This document shows positions 8,616 through 18,639 of a stretch of 64,000 nt of DNA, one piece after another. Source of the DNA: Phenylobacterium zucineum HLK1. Lineage in GTDB: Bacteria > Pseudomonadota > Alphaproteobacteria > Caulobacterales > Caulobacteraceae. Numbering within the stretch: the stretch's first letter is position 1; every line of letters begins with the position of its first letter. Below the pieces are notes generated by a model that saw only the letters and a program-made list of their open reading frames with translations, had not been told where the DNA came from and did no database searches. Where the stretch lies: positions 2,210,001 to 2,274,000 of the forward strand of contig NC_011144.1 in NCBI RefSeq assembly GCF_000017265.1, read 5' to 3'. A program made the position numbers and the translations under genes.

Positions 8616-10001
8616 TCAGATGTTGACGGCGACCCGCCTGGAGAGGTCGACCCGGTCTTCCTTCAGCTTCTCGGCCACCAGGAACGCCAGCTCCAGCGCC
8701 TGCTCGCCGTTCAGCCGCGGATCGCAGTGCGTGTGGTAGCGGTCGGCCAGGTCGCCCTCGGCCAGCGCCCGGGCGCCGCCCAGGCACTCGGTGACGTTCT
8801 GGCCGGTCATCTCCAGGTGCACGCCGCCCGGGTGCACGCCCTCGCCCTTGCAGGTGTCCACGAAGGACTTCACCTCGGAGAGGATGCGGTCGAACGGCCG
8901 GGTCTTGTAGCCCGAGGCCGCCGTCAGGGTGTTGCCGTGCATCGGATCGATGGCCCAGACCACGTTGCGGCCGCCGGCCTTGGTGGCCCGCAGCAGGCGC
9001 GGCAGGCGGTCCTCGATCTTGTCGTAGCCGAAGCGGCCGTAGAGCGTCAGGCGGCCGCCCTCGTTCTTCGGGTTCAGCACGTCGATCAGGCGCAGCAGCT
9101 CGTCCGGCTCCATGGTCGGGCCGACCTTCACGCCGATGGGGTTCTTGATGCCCCGGAAGTACTCCACGTGGGCGCCGTCGAGCTGGCGGGTGCGCTCCCC
9201 GATCCACAGCAGGTGGGCCGAGGTGTCGTACCACTCGCCCGAGGTGCTATCGACGCGGGTCATCGCCTCCTCGAAGCCCAGCAGCAGGCCTTCGTGGCTG
9301 GTGAAGAACTCGACCCGGTGCATCTCGGGATGGCTCTCGGGCGTGACCCCGATGGCGGCCATGAAGGTCAGCGCCTCCGAGATCTTCTCGGACAGCTCGC
9401 GGTAGCGCGCGCCCTGCGGGCTGTCGTTGACGAAGCCCAGGGTCCAGCGGTGGATGTTGTAGAGGTCGGCGTAGCCGCCGCCCGCGAAGGCGCGCAGCAG
9501 GTTCAGCGTCGCCGACGACTGGCCGTAGGCCTGGATCAGCCGCTGCGGGTCCGGCGTGCGGGCCTGCGGCGTGAACTCCATGCCGTTGATGTTGTCGCCG
9601 CGGTACGACGGCAGCTCGACGCCGTCGATCGTCTCGATCGGCGAGGAGCGCGGCTTGCCGAACTGGCCGGCCATGCGGCCCACCTTCACCACCGGCTTGC
9701 CGCCCGCGAAGGTCAGCACCACCGCCATCTGCAGGATCAGGCGGAACAGGTCGCGGATATTGTCGGCGTGGAATTCCTTGAAGCTCTCGGCGCAGTCGCC
9801 GCCCTGCAGCAGGAAGGCGCGGCCCTCGGCCACGTCGCCCAGCAGGCTCTTCAGCCGGCGCGCCTCGCCCGCAAACACCAGCGGCGGCATCTTGCGAAGG
9901 GTCTGTTCCACGCGCGCGAGCTCGGCCGGATCCGGATAGTCGGTCGGCAGGTGCTTGGCGGGCTTCGATCTCCAGGATGCAGGCGTCCAGTGCTCGGTCA
10001 T
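8616..10001 (-). CDS. aroG: Class II 3-deoxy-7-phosphoheptulonate synthase
   Basis: Condenses phosphoenolpyruvate and erythrose 4-phosphate into DAHP, the first step of the shikimate pathway. At 461 residues it has the length of the plant-like class II enzymes. Visible signatures are the metal-site Cys70 in [30 protein letters not shown] and the histidine-containing DPMHGNT and GVHLEMTG segments. The ATG follows a GGAG-type ribosome site. It is preceded on the same strand by the O-antigen ligase-like gene with a 59-base gap. The symbol follows common usage for this class (aroG/aroF). Confidence 0.95.
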   Translation of the reverse strand: MTEHWTPASWRSKPAKHLPTDYPDPAELARVEQTLRKMPPLVFAGEARRLKSLLGDVAEGRAFLLQGGDCAESFKEFHADNIRDLFRLILQMAVVLTFAGGKPVVKVGRMAGQFGKPRSSPIETIDGVELPSYRGDNINGMEFTPQARTPDPQRLIQAYGQSSATLNLLRAFAGGGYADLYNIHRWTLGFVNDSPQGARYRELSEKISEALTFMAAIGVTPESHPEMHRVEFFTSHEGLLLGFEEAMTRVDSTSGEWYDTSAHLLWIGERTRQLDGAHVEYFRGIKNPIGVKVGPTMEPDELLRLIDVLNPKNEGGRLTLYGRFGYDKIEDRLPRLLRATKAGGRNVVWAIDPMHGNTLTAASGYKTRPFDRILSEVKSFVDTCKGEGVHPGGVHLEMTGQNVTECLGGARALAEGDLADRYHTHCDPRLNGEQALELAFLVAEKLKEDRVDLSRRVAVNI

Positions 10002-10060
10002 TCTTCCAACTCCACGCCTGCCAAACATGGGCGTGCGCCCCCGGCGGCGGAAGCGGGCTT

Positions 10061-11308
10061 CTACCCCGAGAAGGCCGCTGTGGTCGATGATTTTGCTGCG
10101 GTGCGGCGATCCGGACGCACTCTGGGGGCAGGAACGACCCCGTCCATCATGCCGACGACGACGCAGGCCAACGCGCCCAGGGCCAGCCACCACTCCTGCC
10201 AAAGCCCGAAGTTGACCGCGGCGAACAGCAGGTAGGCGACGGCCGCGGCGCAACCCGCCGCGGCGGCGAGATCGGGCCCCTCGCGGCTGAGGCGGCGCAG
10301 GAGGAAGGCCCAGACCAGCGCCGCCCCGACGGCTCCCACGGCGCCCAGCTCCAGCCAGGCTTGCAGCGCGCCGTTGTGCGGGTGAAGGACGATGTTCGGG
10401 CTGAACGCGCGGCTGGCGTCCAGGCCCCAGCCGCGGAACGGATGATGGGCGATGGCGTCCACCGCATGGCTCCAGTAGCCGAGCCGCTGGGCCCAGGACT
10501 CCGGCGCGGCGACCTCGATGCCCATGCCGCGGCCGAGGCTGCGCAGCCCCAGCATGACGGCCGGCGTCAGCAGGAAGAACCCCGCCGCCGCCACGGCGAG
10601 GGCCCGCGGCGCCGAGCGCGGGAAGCTCCAGGCCAGGACGCCGACCAGCAGGCTGAGCCCGACGGCGATCACAGGCGCGTCCGAGTGGAAGAGGAAGGCC
10701 ATCAGCCAGGCGCCGAGCGCCATCGGCAGGCCGAGCCACCACGGCCAGCCGGCCCGGATCCCGCCGGCCGCCGCCAGCGGCCACAGCAGCGCGACGGCGA
10801 AGGAGCCCTGGGCCAGGTTCTTGCGCGCGAGGTCCGGGCGCGTGGGATCGCCGATGGCCGCCCGCAGCGCCTGGTAGACGGCCCCGCCCGTCGCCGCCTC
10901 GACCAGGTAGATCACCCCGAGCAGCGCAAGGCCCCAGGCCAGGACCGTGAGCGCCAGCCGCCGCAGCGCCGGATCGGCCCGGCGCGCAGCGCACCAGGCG
11001 GCCCAGTAGAGCGGAAGCTGCAGGGCGAGCTTGAGCGCGACGCTCTCCTCGACGGCGTCCGGCTTCCAGACGCTCCAGGCCGAGGCCATGCCGGCCCAGA
11101 CCAGGCCCGCCAGCAGGACGACCGCCACGGGCCGGTCCTCGTCGGTGATCCGCAGCGCCGGCAGGCAGAGCAGGCCCACGAGCCCCATCAGCGGCGCGAA
11201 ACCGAGCGGCCCCAGCCAGGCCAGCAGCGGGACCAGCGCCGCGGCGCCCACCAGCACCCAGCCGCACCAGACCGCCAGCCGGTCGGACGCCGCGGCGGCC
11301 GCAGGCAT
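10061..11308 (-). CDS. O-antigen ligase/polymerase-like membrane protein
   Basis: Integral membrane protein of 415 residues with about ten to twelve hydrophobic helices. A periplasmic loop carries the Wzy/WaaL-type motif [17 protein letters not shown], which follows RGWGLDASR. Members ligate or polymerise lipopolysaccharide O-units, or act on related bactoprenol-linked glycans. The start codon overlaps the glutathione reductase stop (TGATG), so the two are translationally coupled although functionally unrelated. No other polysaccharide genes lie nearby, leaving the substrate open. Confidence 0.8.
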   Translation of the reverse strand: MPAAAAASDRLAVWCGWVLVGAAALVPLLAWLGPLGFAPLMGLVGLLCLPALRITDEDRPVAVVLLAGLVWAGMASAWSVWKPDAVEESVALKLALQLPLYWAAWCAARRADPALRRLALTVLAWGLALLGVIYLVEAATGGAVYQALRAAIGDPTRPDLARKNLAQGSFAVALLWPLAAAGGIRAGWPWWLGLPMALGAWLMAFLFHSDAPVIAVGLSLLVGVLAWSFPRSAPRALAVAAAGFFLLTPAVMLGLRSLGRGMGIEVAAPESWAQRLGYWSHAVDAIAHHPFRGWGLDASRAFSPNIVLHPHNGALQAWLELGAVGAVGAALVWAFLLRRLSREGPDLAAAAGCAAAVAYLLFAAVNFGLWQEWWLALGALACVVVGMMDGVVPAPRVRPDRRTAAKSSTTAAFSG

Positions 11309-12696
11309 CAGGCCACCTGACCCAGGGCGGGCGGCGCCTGCTTCTCACGCAGGGTGACCAGCTCCTCGGCCAGGGTCGGGTGGACGGCGCAGGTGGAATC
11401 CCACTGCGGCTTGGTCACCCCCATCTTCATGGCGATGGCGGCCATCTGGATGATCTCGGGCGCATCGGGCGCGACGACGTGGCAGCCGAGGATCTTCTCG
11501 GTCCCCTGCTCCACCACCAGCTTCACCAGGCACCGCTCGTCGCCGCCCGTGAAGGCGTACTTCATCGGCCTGAAGCGTGCGAGGTAGATGTCCACCTTGC
11601 CGCCGTGGCTGTGCCGGGCCTCGGCCTCGGAGAGGCCCACCGAGCCGATCGGCGGCTGCGAGAAGACCGCCGAGGCCACCATCTCGTGGTCGAAGGTCGT
11701 GGGCCGGTCGTTGAACACGGTGTCGGCGAAGGCGTGGCCCTCCCGGATCGCCACCGGCGTCAGGTTGATCCGGTCGGTGACGTCGCCCACGGCCCAGATG
11801 TTGTCGACGCTGGTGCGGGAGTACTCGTCCACCTTCACCGCGCCGCGCGCGTCCAGCTCGACGCCGGCCGCCTCGAGGCCGAGGCCTTCGACATAGGGCT
11901 CGCGGCCAAGGGCGAAGAGCACCAGGTCGCTCTCGCACGGCGACATGCCGTTGGTGAGCCGGCTCACGAGACCCGTCGCGGTCTGCTCGATGGCGGAATG
12001 CTGCGTGCCGAGCAGGACCTTGATCCCGCGCTTCTCCATCTCCTCGGCCACGTGGGCGCGCACGTCGTCGTCGAAGCCGCGCAGGATGTTGGGGCCGCGA
12101 TGGACCAGGGTCGTATCGACGCCCAGGCCGTTGAAGATGCCGGCGAACTCGACGGCGATGTAGCCGCCGCCGGCGATGATGATCCGCTTCGGCAGCTCGG
12201 CGATATGGAACGCCTCGTTGGAGGTGATGGCGTGCTCGATCCCGGGCAGGTCCTTCGGCATCCAGGGCCGGCCGCCGGTGGCGATCAGGATCTTGTCGGC
12301 CGTGACCTGGCCGCGCCCCTCGACCTCGACCGTGTGGCGGTCCACGAGGCGAGCCTTGCCGTGCACCAGCTCGGCGCCGGCGTTCTGCAGGTTACGGACA
12401 TAGATGCCGGAAAGCCGGGCGATCTCCTTGTCCTTTTCGGCCAGGAAGGCGGGCCAGTCGAACCGCGCGCCCTCGACCGTCCAGCCGTAGCCTTCGGCGG
12501 TCTTGAAGTGGTGCGCGAACTCCGAGGCGTAGACCATGAACTTCTTGGGCACGCAGCCGCGGATCACGCAGGTGCCGCCGACGCGGTGCTCCTCGGCGAC
12601 GGCCACGCGGGCGCCCGACAGCGCCGCCACCCGGGCCGCGCGCACGCCGCCCGAACCGGCGCCGATGACGAAGAGGTCGTAGTCGTATCCGGCCAA
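11308..12696 (-). CDS. gor: Glutathione-disulfide reductase
   Basis: Cytoplasmic FAD flavoenzyme that regenerates reduced glutathione with NADPH; 462 residues. FAD-binding [13 protein letters not shown] near the N-terminus, the redox-active pair Cys43/Cys48 in [12 protein letters not shown], the NADPH Rossmann motif [12 protein letters not shown] and the C-terminal HPTLAEE with the active-site histidine are all present. The start is TTG with AAGGAG a few bases upstream. It follows rpiA by 17 bases and supplies glutathione to enzymes also encoded here (frmA/fghA and perhaps the peroxidase). Confidence 0.95.
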   Translation of the reverse strand: MAGYDYDLFVIGAGSGGVRAARVAALSGARVAVAEEHRVGGTCVIRGCVPKKFMVYASEFAHHFKTAEGYGWTVEGARFDWPAFLAEKDKEIARLSGIYVRNLQNAGAELVHGKARLVDRHTVEVEGRGQVTADKILIATGGRPWMPKDLPGIEHAITSNEAFHIAELPKRIIIAGGGYIAVEFAGIFNGLGVDTTLVHRGPNILRGFDDDVRAHVAEEMEKRGIKVLLGTQHSAIEQTATGLVSRLTNGMSPCESDLVLFALGREPYVEGLGLEAAGVELDARGAVKVDEYSRTSVDNIWAVGDVTDRINLTPVAIREGHAFADTVFNDRPTTFDHEMVASAVFSQPPIGSVGLSEAEARHSHGGKVDIYLARFRPMKYAFTGGDERCLVKLVVEQGTEKILGCHVVAPDAPEIIQMAAIAMKMGVTKPQWDSTCAVHPTLAEELVTLREKQAPPALGQVA

Positions 12697-12713
12697 CGCG
12701 GACTCCTTGGGGT

Positions 12714-13400
12714 CTAGGGCTCCAGCGTCGTGACGCCGCCGGGGCCGCCGATCAAAGCCCGGTCGGCGAGGTCGAGGAAGAGGCCGTGGTCCACCACGCC
12801 GGTGACGCTCTTCAGCGCCGCGGCCAGCGCCGCCGGCTCCTCGATCCGCCCGCAGGCTGCGTCATAGATGAGGTTTCCCTCGTCGGTTCGCACCGGCTGG
12901 CCGTCCCTGACGCGCAGGCGCGGCGCGACGCCGACGTCGCATTCGGCCAGGGCGTCGCAGATCCGCAGGGCCGTCGTCTGGTGGCCGAAGGTCACCACCT
13001 CGATCGGCAGGGGGTACTTGCCAAGGGTCGGGACCTGCTTGGCGGCGTCGGCGATGACGACGCAGCGCTTTGACGCCTCCCACACCAGCTTCTCGCGCAG
13101 CAGGGCCGCCCCGCCGCCCTTGATGAGCGACAGCCCGGGGCCGATCTCGTCGGCGCCGTCCACGGTCAGGTCGATCTGCGAGGTCTCGCCGAGCTCGGCG
13201 ATGCGGATGCCGAGGCTGGCCGCCAGCTCGCCGGTGGCCTGCGAGGTCGGGACCCCGACGATGTCCAGCTTGCGGGCGGCCAGCGCCCTGACGAACCAGG
13301 CGGCGGTGGAACCGGTGCCCAGGCCCACCACCATGCCGCTCTCGACCAGCGCCGCGGCGGCTTCGCCCGCGGCCTTCTTCTGCGCCTCGGCGTCGCTCAT
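12714..13400 (-). CDS. rpiA: Ribose-5-phosphate isomerase A
   Basis: Interconverts ribose 5-phosphate and ribulose 5-phosphate in the pentose phosphate pathway; 228 residues, normal length. [12 protein letters not shown], the catalytic [20 protein letters not shown] and the LREK segment are family signatures. The ATG overlaps the glmU stop codon (ATGA), indicating translational coupling, and gor follows 17 bases downstream. The glmU-rpiA-gor order on one strand is probably a single transcript. Confidence 0.95.
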   Translation of the reverse strand: MSDAEAQKKAAGEAAAALVESGMVVGLGTGSTAAWFVRALAARKLDIVGVPTSQATGELAASLGIRIAELGETSQIDLTVDGADEIGPGLSLIKGGGAALLREKLVWEASKRCVVIADAAKQVPTLGKYPLPIEVVTFGHQTTALRICDALAECDVGVAPRLRVRDGQPVRTDEGNLIYDAACGRIEEPAALAAALKSVTGVVDHGLFLDLADRALIGGPGGVTTLEP

Positions 13401-14755
13401 TTCTTCCCCCTCGCCGCCTTCTCGGCCGACTTCTTCTCACGGAACGCCCGCGCCCATCCGGCCTTGTCGGCCTGGGGGCTGCGCTCGAGCGCCAGGGCGT
13501 GGTCCGGCACGTCCCTGGTGATCACCGAGCCGGAGCCGGTCATGGCCCCCGCGCCGATCGTGACCGGCGCGACGAGGGCCGTGTTCGAGCCGATGAAGGC
13601 GCCCTCGCCCACCACCGTCCGGTATTTGAAGAAGCCGTCGTAGTTGCAGAAGATCGTGCCGGCGCCGATGTTCGCGCCCGCGCCGACCTCGCCGTCCCCC
13701 AGGTAGGACAGGTGGTTGGCCTTGGCGCCCTTGCCCACCGCGACGTTCTTCACCTCGACGAAGTTGCCTATGTGGGCGTCCGGCCCGATCTCGGCCCCGG
13801 GCCGCAGGCGGGCGTAGGGGCCGACGAGGGCGCCCTCCCGGACCACCGCGCCTTCCAGATGGCTGAACGCCCGGATCACGGCGCCGGTCTCGACCTTCAC
13901 GCCGGGCGCGAAGACCACGAACTGTTCGACCACGGCGCCCGGCGCGATCTCGGTGTCCCAGGCGAAGTGCACGGTCTCGGGCGCCGGCATCCCCACGCCC
14001 TCGGCCAGGAAGTGGGCCCGCCGGCGCTGCTGGAAGACCGCCTCGGCCTGGGAGAGCTGCATCTGGGTGTCGGCGCCCATCACCGCGGTTTCGGAGGCGA
14101 TGTGCGCCCGCACCGTCAGCTCCTCGGCGTTCGCCTCGGCGACGATCCCGGTGAGGAAATACTCGCCCTTCGGATTGTCGTTGGTCAGCCGCGACAGCCA
14201 CCGGAACAGGTCGGCGCGGTCGGCCACGTACATGCCGGCGTTGCAGAGGCGGACCGCCCGCTCCTGCTCGCTGCACTGGCTGGGCTCGACGATGCGCAGG
14301 ACGTGGCCGTCCGCCCCGCGGATCAGCCGGCCGTAGAGCAGCTGGTCCTGCGGCTCGAAGCCCATGATCGCCAGCGCCGCGCCGCCCGCGCGCAGCTCGA
14401 ACAGCGGCTCCAGGTCCGACGCCTGCAGCAGCGGGCAGTCGCCGTTCACCACCAGCACGTCGCCGTCGTAGTCGGCCAGGGTGTCGGCGGCGCAGAGTAC
14501 GGCGTGGCCGGTGCCGAGCGGCGGGTCCTGCAGCACGGCGGCGCCCTCGCCTAGGCGCCGGGCGACCAGCGCCCGCACCTCGGGACTGTGGTTCCCGACG
14601 ATGACGTGGATGCGCTCGCAGCCGGCCGCCTGGACCGTGTCGATGATCCGGTCCAGCAGCGTGCGTCCGCCCACCTTGTGCAGCACCTTGGGGACCGGAG
14701 ACTTCATCCGCGTGCCTTGGCCGGCGGCCATGATTACGGCGGCTCTCGCGGTCAT
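13397..14755 (-). CDS. glmU: Bifunctional GlmU: GlcN-1-P acetyltransferase/UDP-GlcNAc pyrophosphorylase
   Basis: Makes UDP-N-acetylglucosamine for peptidoglycan and lipopolysaccharide; 452 residues. The N-terminal uridylyltransferase domain opens with [25 protein letters not shown] residues and continues with the DPPLGTGHA substrate loop and VVNGDCPLL. The C-terminal left-handed beta-helix acetyltransferase domain holds [32 protein letters not shown] and [12 protein letters not shown]. It is the first gene of the minus-strand group glmU-rpiA-gor and is divergent from gph. Confidence 0.96.
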   Translation of the reverse strand: MTARAAVIMAAGQGTRMKSPVPKVLHKVGGRTLLDRIIDTVQAAGCERIHVIVGNHSPEVRALVARRLGEGAAVLQDPPLGTGHAVLCAADTLADYDGDVLVVNGDCPLLQASDLEPLFELRAGGAALAIMGFEPQDQLLYGRLIRGADGHVLRIVEPSQCSEQERAVRLCNAGMYVADRADLFRWLSRLTNDNPKGEYFLTGIVAEANAEELTVRAHIASETAVMGADTQMQLSQAEAVFQQRRRAHFLAEGVGMPAPETVHFAWDTEIAPGAVVEQFVVFAPGVKVETGAVIRAFSHLEGAVVREGALVGPYARLRPGAEIGPDAHIGNFVEVKNVAVGKGAKANHLSYLGDGEVGAGANIGAGTIFCNYDGFFKYRTVVGEGAFIGSNTALVAPVTIGAGAMTGSGSVITRDVPDHALALERSPQADKAGWARAFREKKSAEKAARGKK

Positions 14756-14882
14756 GCGGCTGGGCTCCCGGGCGGCGACGAGTCAACGATGCCGAACGCC
14801 TTAGCAAGCCTTGTGGCGCCGCGCGACAAGAGGCTAGCTTTCGGCACGTTTCCGGAACCCGAGCGCAGCAGCACCCCCGCCC

Positions 14883-15578
14883 ATGGCAGACAGCATCCTC
14901 GAAGGCGCCGTCGTCGCCTTCGATCTCGACGGCACCCTCGTCGACACCGCGCCCGACCTGATCGGGACGCTGAACGTGCTGCTGGCCGAGGAAGGCGTGC
15001 GGCCCTTCCCGCTGGAGCAGGCGCGGCCGTTCATCGGCAAGGGGGCCCGCTGGCTGATCGAGCGCGGCTTCGCCGAGGCGGGCGCTCCGCTGGAGGCCGA
15101 GCGGGTCCCGGCGCTGTTCGACCGGTTCATCGCCCACTACCTGGAGCACATCGCCGACGAGAGCCGCCCCTTCCCCGGCTGCGTGGAGGCGCTGGACGTG
15201 CTGCGCGGTGCTGGGGCGCGGCTCGCGGTGTGCACCAACAAGCTGACCGGGCTTTCGGCCTCGCTCCTGGACGCCCTGGGCCTGGCCGACCGGTTCGAGG
15301 TCATCGTCGGGGCTGACGCCGCCCCGGCGATCAAGCCCGATCCGCGGCATCTCGCCGCCGCGGTCGAGGCCGTGGGCGGGCAGATGGGCCGCACCATCAT
15401 GGTGGGCGACGCCGCCACCGACGCCGGGGCGGCGCGCGCCGCAGGGGCGGGCCTGATCCTCGTCAGCTTCGGCTACACCGAGACGCCCGTGGCCGAGCTC
15501 GATCCAGACGTCCTGATCCACCATTTCGACGAACTGCCGGGCGCCTGCGAAAGGCTCCTGGGCGCTTGCGGCGCGTAA
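14883..15578 (+). CDS. gph: Phosphoglycolate phosphatase (HAD family)
   Basis: HAD hydrolase that removes phosphate from 2-phosphoglycolate, a by-product of DNA repair or oxygenase activity; 231 residues. The catalytic FDLDGTLVDTAPDL motif (nucleophile and acid aspartates) lies near the N-terminus, CTNKLTG is motif II, and MVGDAATD is motif IV. A helical cap domain lies between. It is divergent from glmU and lies just before the tRNA gene. HAD substrate assignment by sequence is never certain, but the match to Gph is good. Confidence 0.88.
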   Translation: MADSILEGAVVAFDLDGTLVDTAPDLIGTLNVLLAEEGVRPFPLEQARPFIGKGARWLIERGFAEAGAPLEAERVPALFDRFIAHYLEHIADESRPFPGCVEALDVLRGAGARLAVCTNKLTGLSASLLDALGLADRFEVIVGADAAPAIKPDPRHLAAAVEAVGGQMGRTIMVGDAATDAGAARAAGAGLILVSFGYTETPVAELDPDVLIHHFDELPGACERLLGACGA

Positions 15579-15606
15579 GCCTTCCGGCTATACGCCCCCT
15601 CCTCCC

Positions 15607-15629
15607 GCGCGCCCAACCGAAGGGCGCGC
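15607..15629 (+). terminator. Hairpin between gph and the tRNA gene
   Basis: GCGCGCCC, a seven-base AACCGAA loop and GGGCGCGC form a stable stem 28 bases after the gph stop and six bases before the tRNA. There is no T-run after it, so it may be a weak terminator or a processing structure. Confidence 0.35.
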
Positions 15630-15635
15630 TCCGGC

Positions 15636-15710
15636 GGATGCGTAGCTCAGCGGGAGAGCACCTCGTTCACACCGAGGGGGTCACAGGTTCAATCCCTGTC
15701 GCATCCACCA
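15636..15710 (+). tRNA. tRNA-Val (anticodon CAC)
   Basis: A 75-base cloverleaf can be drawn by eye: acceptor GGATGCG/CGCATCC, D-stem GCTC/GAGC, anticodon stem CCTCG/CGAGG around loop TTCACAC, T-arm ACAGG-TTCAATC-CCTGT, discriminator A and an encoded CCA end. The anticodon CAC reads the valine codon GUG. It sits alone downstream of gph; no integrase or attachment-site duplication is visible beside it. Confidence 0.95.
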
Positions 15711-15875
15711 TTCTTCCCCCAGACTACAGACGCCGATCACCCCACCCGCGGTCCGCCACGGGCTCGACGAGCATGGGGCGTCGGCGGGCGTCTCAGGGGC
15801 TAGGGCGCTGTCGCCCGGACCTGTTCAGATGCACCGCGACCGATCGGCGACTCCGCCCAACTCGACTTGCGCCCC

Positions 15876-16763
15876 TCATGCGTCCGGTCCGCCCTCGACG
15901 GCGGTTCCCGGCTGATCGCGGCGCACCCAGGTCGCAGCGCCGGCCGACGCGATGGCGACGCATCCCACCGCCAGCCATTGGGTGACGCTCAGCGTCTCGC
16001 GAAGGACCAGGAATCCGGCGACGGCGGCGACCGCAGGGGCGCTGCTCACCAGAAGGCCGAACACCCGCGAGGGGAGGCGCCGCAACGCGAACATCTCGAG
16101 CAGGTAGGGCAAGGCGCTCGACAGCACCGCAACCGCGACGCCGAGCGCCAGGGTCGCAGGGAGAAACATGGCCGCGTCGACGCGCGGAACCGCCAGCGGG
16201 GCGGTGAGCATCGTCGCCACGATCATGCCGATCGCAACGGCCCTCCCCCCGGAGAGGCGGCCCGAGACCCGTTTGCCGAAGACGATGTAGAGCGCCCAGC
16301 ATCCCGCCGCCGCCAGGGCGAAGGCCACCCCCCGCGGGTCCAGCGCCGCGCCCGACCAGGCGTCACGGAGCAGAAGGTAGAGCCCGGCGGCGGCCAGGAG
16401 CGTCCAGACGTGGTCCGCCAAGCGTCGCGTCGCGGCCAGGACCACCGCCAGCGGCCCCAGGACCTCGATCGCGACCGCGACGCCGATGGGGATCAGCTTG
16501 AAGGCCTGGTAGATGCAGAGGTTCATCACGCCAAGGGCCGCCCCGTACAGCAGGAGGTCGGGCCAGACGTCACGGATCGAAAGTCCGCGCCAGGGGCGCA
16601 ACAGCACGCCGAGCAGGATCGCGGAGAACGCGATCCGCATCGCCACCGCGCCTTCCACGCCCACGATCGGGAACAGGTTCTTGGCGAGGGCCGCGCCCAG
16701 GTTCTGCGAGATCAGCCCCACGGCCACCGCGGCGGCCGGCAGGGCGCTGGCCCCGCCGCTCAC
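15876..16763 (-). CDS. rhtA: EamA/RhtA-type amino-acid exporter
   Basis: Drug/metabolite-superfamily membrane protein of 295 residues with ten predicted helices in two EamA repeats, closest in pattern to RhtA (threonine/homoserine exporter, which is also 295 residues). Characteristic stretches are SQNLGAALAKNLFPIVG, YQAFKLIPIGVAVAIEVLGPL and the second-repeat ALPYLLEMFALRRLPSRVFGLL. GTG 16763 is chosen because GGAGAG lies six bases upstream. It lies 128 bases beyond the FAD oxidase gene on the same strand and may be the distal part of the amine operon or separately promoted. Confidence 0.85.
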   Translation of the reverse strand: MSGGASALPAAAVAVGLISQNLGAALAKNLFPIVGVEGAVAMRIAFSAILLGVLLRPWRGLSIRDVWPDLLLYGAALGVMNLCIYQAFKLIPIGVAVAIEVLGPLAVVLAATRRLADHVWTLLAAAGLYLLLRDAWSGAALDPRGVAFALAAAGCWALYIVFGKRVSGRLSGGRAVAIGMIVATMLTAPLAVPRVDAAMFLPATLALGVAVAVLSSALPYLLEMFALRRLPSRVFGLLVSSAPAVAAVAGFLVLRETLSVTQWLAVGCVAIASAGAATWVRRDQPGTAVEGGPDA

Positions 16764-16891
16764 CGGGCGCTCTCCGACGGGACGTCGCGCGCTGCGGAAG
16801 ATTGCGGACGGCCATCCAAACGCCTGATCCCCCCGTTCGACGCGGACATGCCACGCGCCGGCCGGCGCGGTCCAGCGCGGCGGGGCCCGTC

Positions 16892-18274
16892 CTACTGCGA
16901 GCCGAGGCGCCGCGCGAGGGACGCGTCGAGCGGCATCGGCCGGCCGCCGTCCCGCGCCTCGTCCATGCGCCGGAAGGCGTCCTGGACGTAGCGGACCCCC
17001 ATCCAGCGGAACGGCTCCGGCTCCCAGCGACGCGAGCGGCGCGAGGCGATCGGCAAGGTCCGCAGGTCGCTGTCCCGCCCCAGCAGGATGTCCGAGAGGA
17101 GCCGGGCGCTGAGGTTCGTGGTCGAGACCCCACGCCCCGTGTAGCCGTAGAGGCAGGCGATCCGCTGCTCCGGGTCGAAATCGACCGAGGGCGTCCAGTC
17201 GCGTGTGACGCCGAGGTGACCGCCCCAGGCGTGGGAGAACGAGTCCTCGTCGAGCACCGGGAAGAACCCGCGCAGCTCGTGGCGCATCTTCTCCTCGGTC
17301 CGCCGCAGCTGGGCCTCGCCGCCCTCCGTGGCCGACCCGTAGACGTAGGGCGCGCCCCGGCTGCCGTAGAGGATCCGGCCGTCCGGCGTCTTGGTGAAGT
17401 AGTTCACCGTGAAGGCCTGCGAGCCGATGCCCTCGCCCCCTTGCCAGCCGATCGCGTCCCACTGTGCGGCGGACAGGGGCTTGGTCATGACGATCGTCGA
17501 CGACATCGGCAGGACCGCCCGCTCCCAGCCGGGAAGCTTCGGCAGGTAGGCCTCGGCGGCGAGCACCACCGCGCGCCGCGCCGTGACCACGCCCCCCTCC
17601 GTGACCGCCCTCGGCGTCTGGCCGGGTTCGACGCGCCGGACCCGCGTCCGTTCGAAGATCACGCCGCCGCGGCGCTCGACCGCGCGGGCCAGCCCGCGGG
17701 CCAGCTTGGCGGGGTGGACGGCGCCGCTGAACGGCGTGAACAGGCCGCCCGCCATTCCCGGGACGCTCACCCGGGCGCGGGCCGCCTGGCCGTCGAGCAG
17801 GCGATGCTTCTCTCCGAGGCCCAGGCGCTCATAGGCGGCATGGGTCGCGCGCACGCTGGCCATCTGGGCCTCGCCCTGGGCGAAGCTGAGAATCCCGTTG
17901 ATGCGGAAGTCGGCGTCGATGCCCTCGGCCTCGCAGACGCGGCCCACCTCGGCGACCGCCCCCACGCTCGCCTCGATCGTGGCGCGGGCGACCTCGGCTC
18001 CGTAGCGGCGCTCAAGGACGCCGGGATCCACGGGGAAGCGGGACGAGCACCAGCCGCCGTTGCGGCCGGAGGCGCCGTATCCGGCGATCTCCGCCTCGAG
18101 GACGGCGACGCTGAGGCCCGGCTCCTTGGACAGGAGATAGTAGGCGGTCCACAGGCCCGAATAGCCGGCCCCGACGATGGCGACGTCGACCGTCAGGTCC
18201 TCGGTCAGCGCCGGGCGGGGAGTCAGCGGTTCGCCAACGGTCTCCAGCCAGTAGCTCAGGCCCTCATAGGTCAC
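16892..18274 (-). CDS. FAD-dependent amine oxidase (PuuB/DAO family)
   Basis: A 460-residue flavoprotein of the D-amino-acid oxidase fold, resembling gamma-glutamylputrescine oxidase PuuB. It would oxidise a primary or secondary amine to an aldehyde, releasing ammonia and H2O2. FAD is bound by VAIVGAGYSGLWTA (residues 31-44). GYGASGRNGGWCS is the typical second motif, and the C-terminus has GYTGRGVSTTNLS. The start is GTG, three bases after the cupin stop. Its place behind transporter, transaminase and aldehyde dehydrogenase genes suggests it feeds an amino-aldehyde into that pathway. The exact substrate is inferred. Confidence 0.85.
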   Translation of the reverse strand: MTYEGLSYWLETVGEPLTPRPALTEDLTVDVAIVGAGYSGLWTAYYLLSKEPGLSVAVLEAEIAGYGASGRNGGWCSSRFPVDPGVLERRYGAEVARATIEASVGAVAEVGRVCEAEGIDADFRINGILSFAQGEAQMASVRATHAAYERLGLGEKHRLLDGQAARARVSVPGMAGGLFTPFSGAVHPAKLARGLARAVERRGGVIFERTRVRRVEPGQTPRAVTEGGVVTARRAVVLAAEAYLPKLPGWERAVLPMSSTIVMTKPLSAAQWDAIGWQGGEGIGSQAFTVNYFTKTPDGRILYGSRGAPYVYGSATEGGEAQLRRTEEKMRHELRGFFPVLDEDSFSHAWGGHLGVTRDWTPSVDFDPEQRIACLYGYTGRGVSTTNLSARLLSDILLGRDSDLRTLPIASRRSRRWEPEPFRWMGVRYVQDAFRRMDEARDGGRPMPLDASLARRLGSQ

Positions 18275-18277
18275 GAG

Positions 18278-18631
18278 TCAGGCCTTCTCGTCGAAGATGA
18301 TGTAGATCTTCCGCAGCGTTTCCTCGACGCGCCACACGCCGCCGGTATTGGCCGGGAAATAGACGCTCTGACCCGCCTCGATCCGCACGGGATCGCCCGC
18401 ATCCGGCTCGAACACCGCCTTGCCGGCGAGGAACGTGCAGAACTCGGCCTGGAGGACCTGGCGGCGCCACACTCCAGGCGAGCATTCCCAGACGCCCGTA
18501 CGGGCGCCGGACTGCGCCGTGAAGCTGCGCACGCTGACGCCGGAGACGGGCTCGCCGAGCGGGACGGGCACGGGGGTCGGAGGCGGCAGCTCGGTCAGCA
18601 ACTGGTCGGAACGGAACGAGATGATGGACAT
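18278..18631 (-). CDS. Small cupin domain protein (DUF861/cupin_3 type)
   Basis: A 117-residue single cupin barrel. GVWECSPGVWRRQVLQAEFCTFLAGKAVFEPDAG followed by PVRIEAGQSVYFPANTGGVWRVEE fits the cupin_3 pattern found beside PuuB-like oxidases and aldehyde dehydrogenases in many Proteobacteria. It may bind a metal or small ligand; no reaction is established. The ATG at 18631 lies eight bases after the mmsA-type gene and the stop is three bases before the oxidase, so it is deeply embedded in the operon. Confidence 0.8.
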   Translation of the reverse strand: MSIISFRSDQLLTELPPPTPVPVPLGEPVSGVSVRSFTAQSGARTGVWECSPGVWRRQVLQAEFCTFLAGKAVFEPDAGDPVRIEAGQSVYFPANTGGVWRVEETLRKIYIIFDEKA

Positions 18632-18639
18632 GCGTCGGC

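Noticed and set aside
15607..15629. Riboswitch or attenuator before the tRNA
   Set aside because: A simple eight-base stem without alternative structures or a U-run; nothing more can be supported.
15636..15875. tRNA-Val as an integration site
   Set aside because: No integrase gene, no duplicated tRNA 3' end and no change of gene style follows it.
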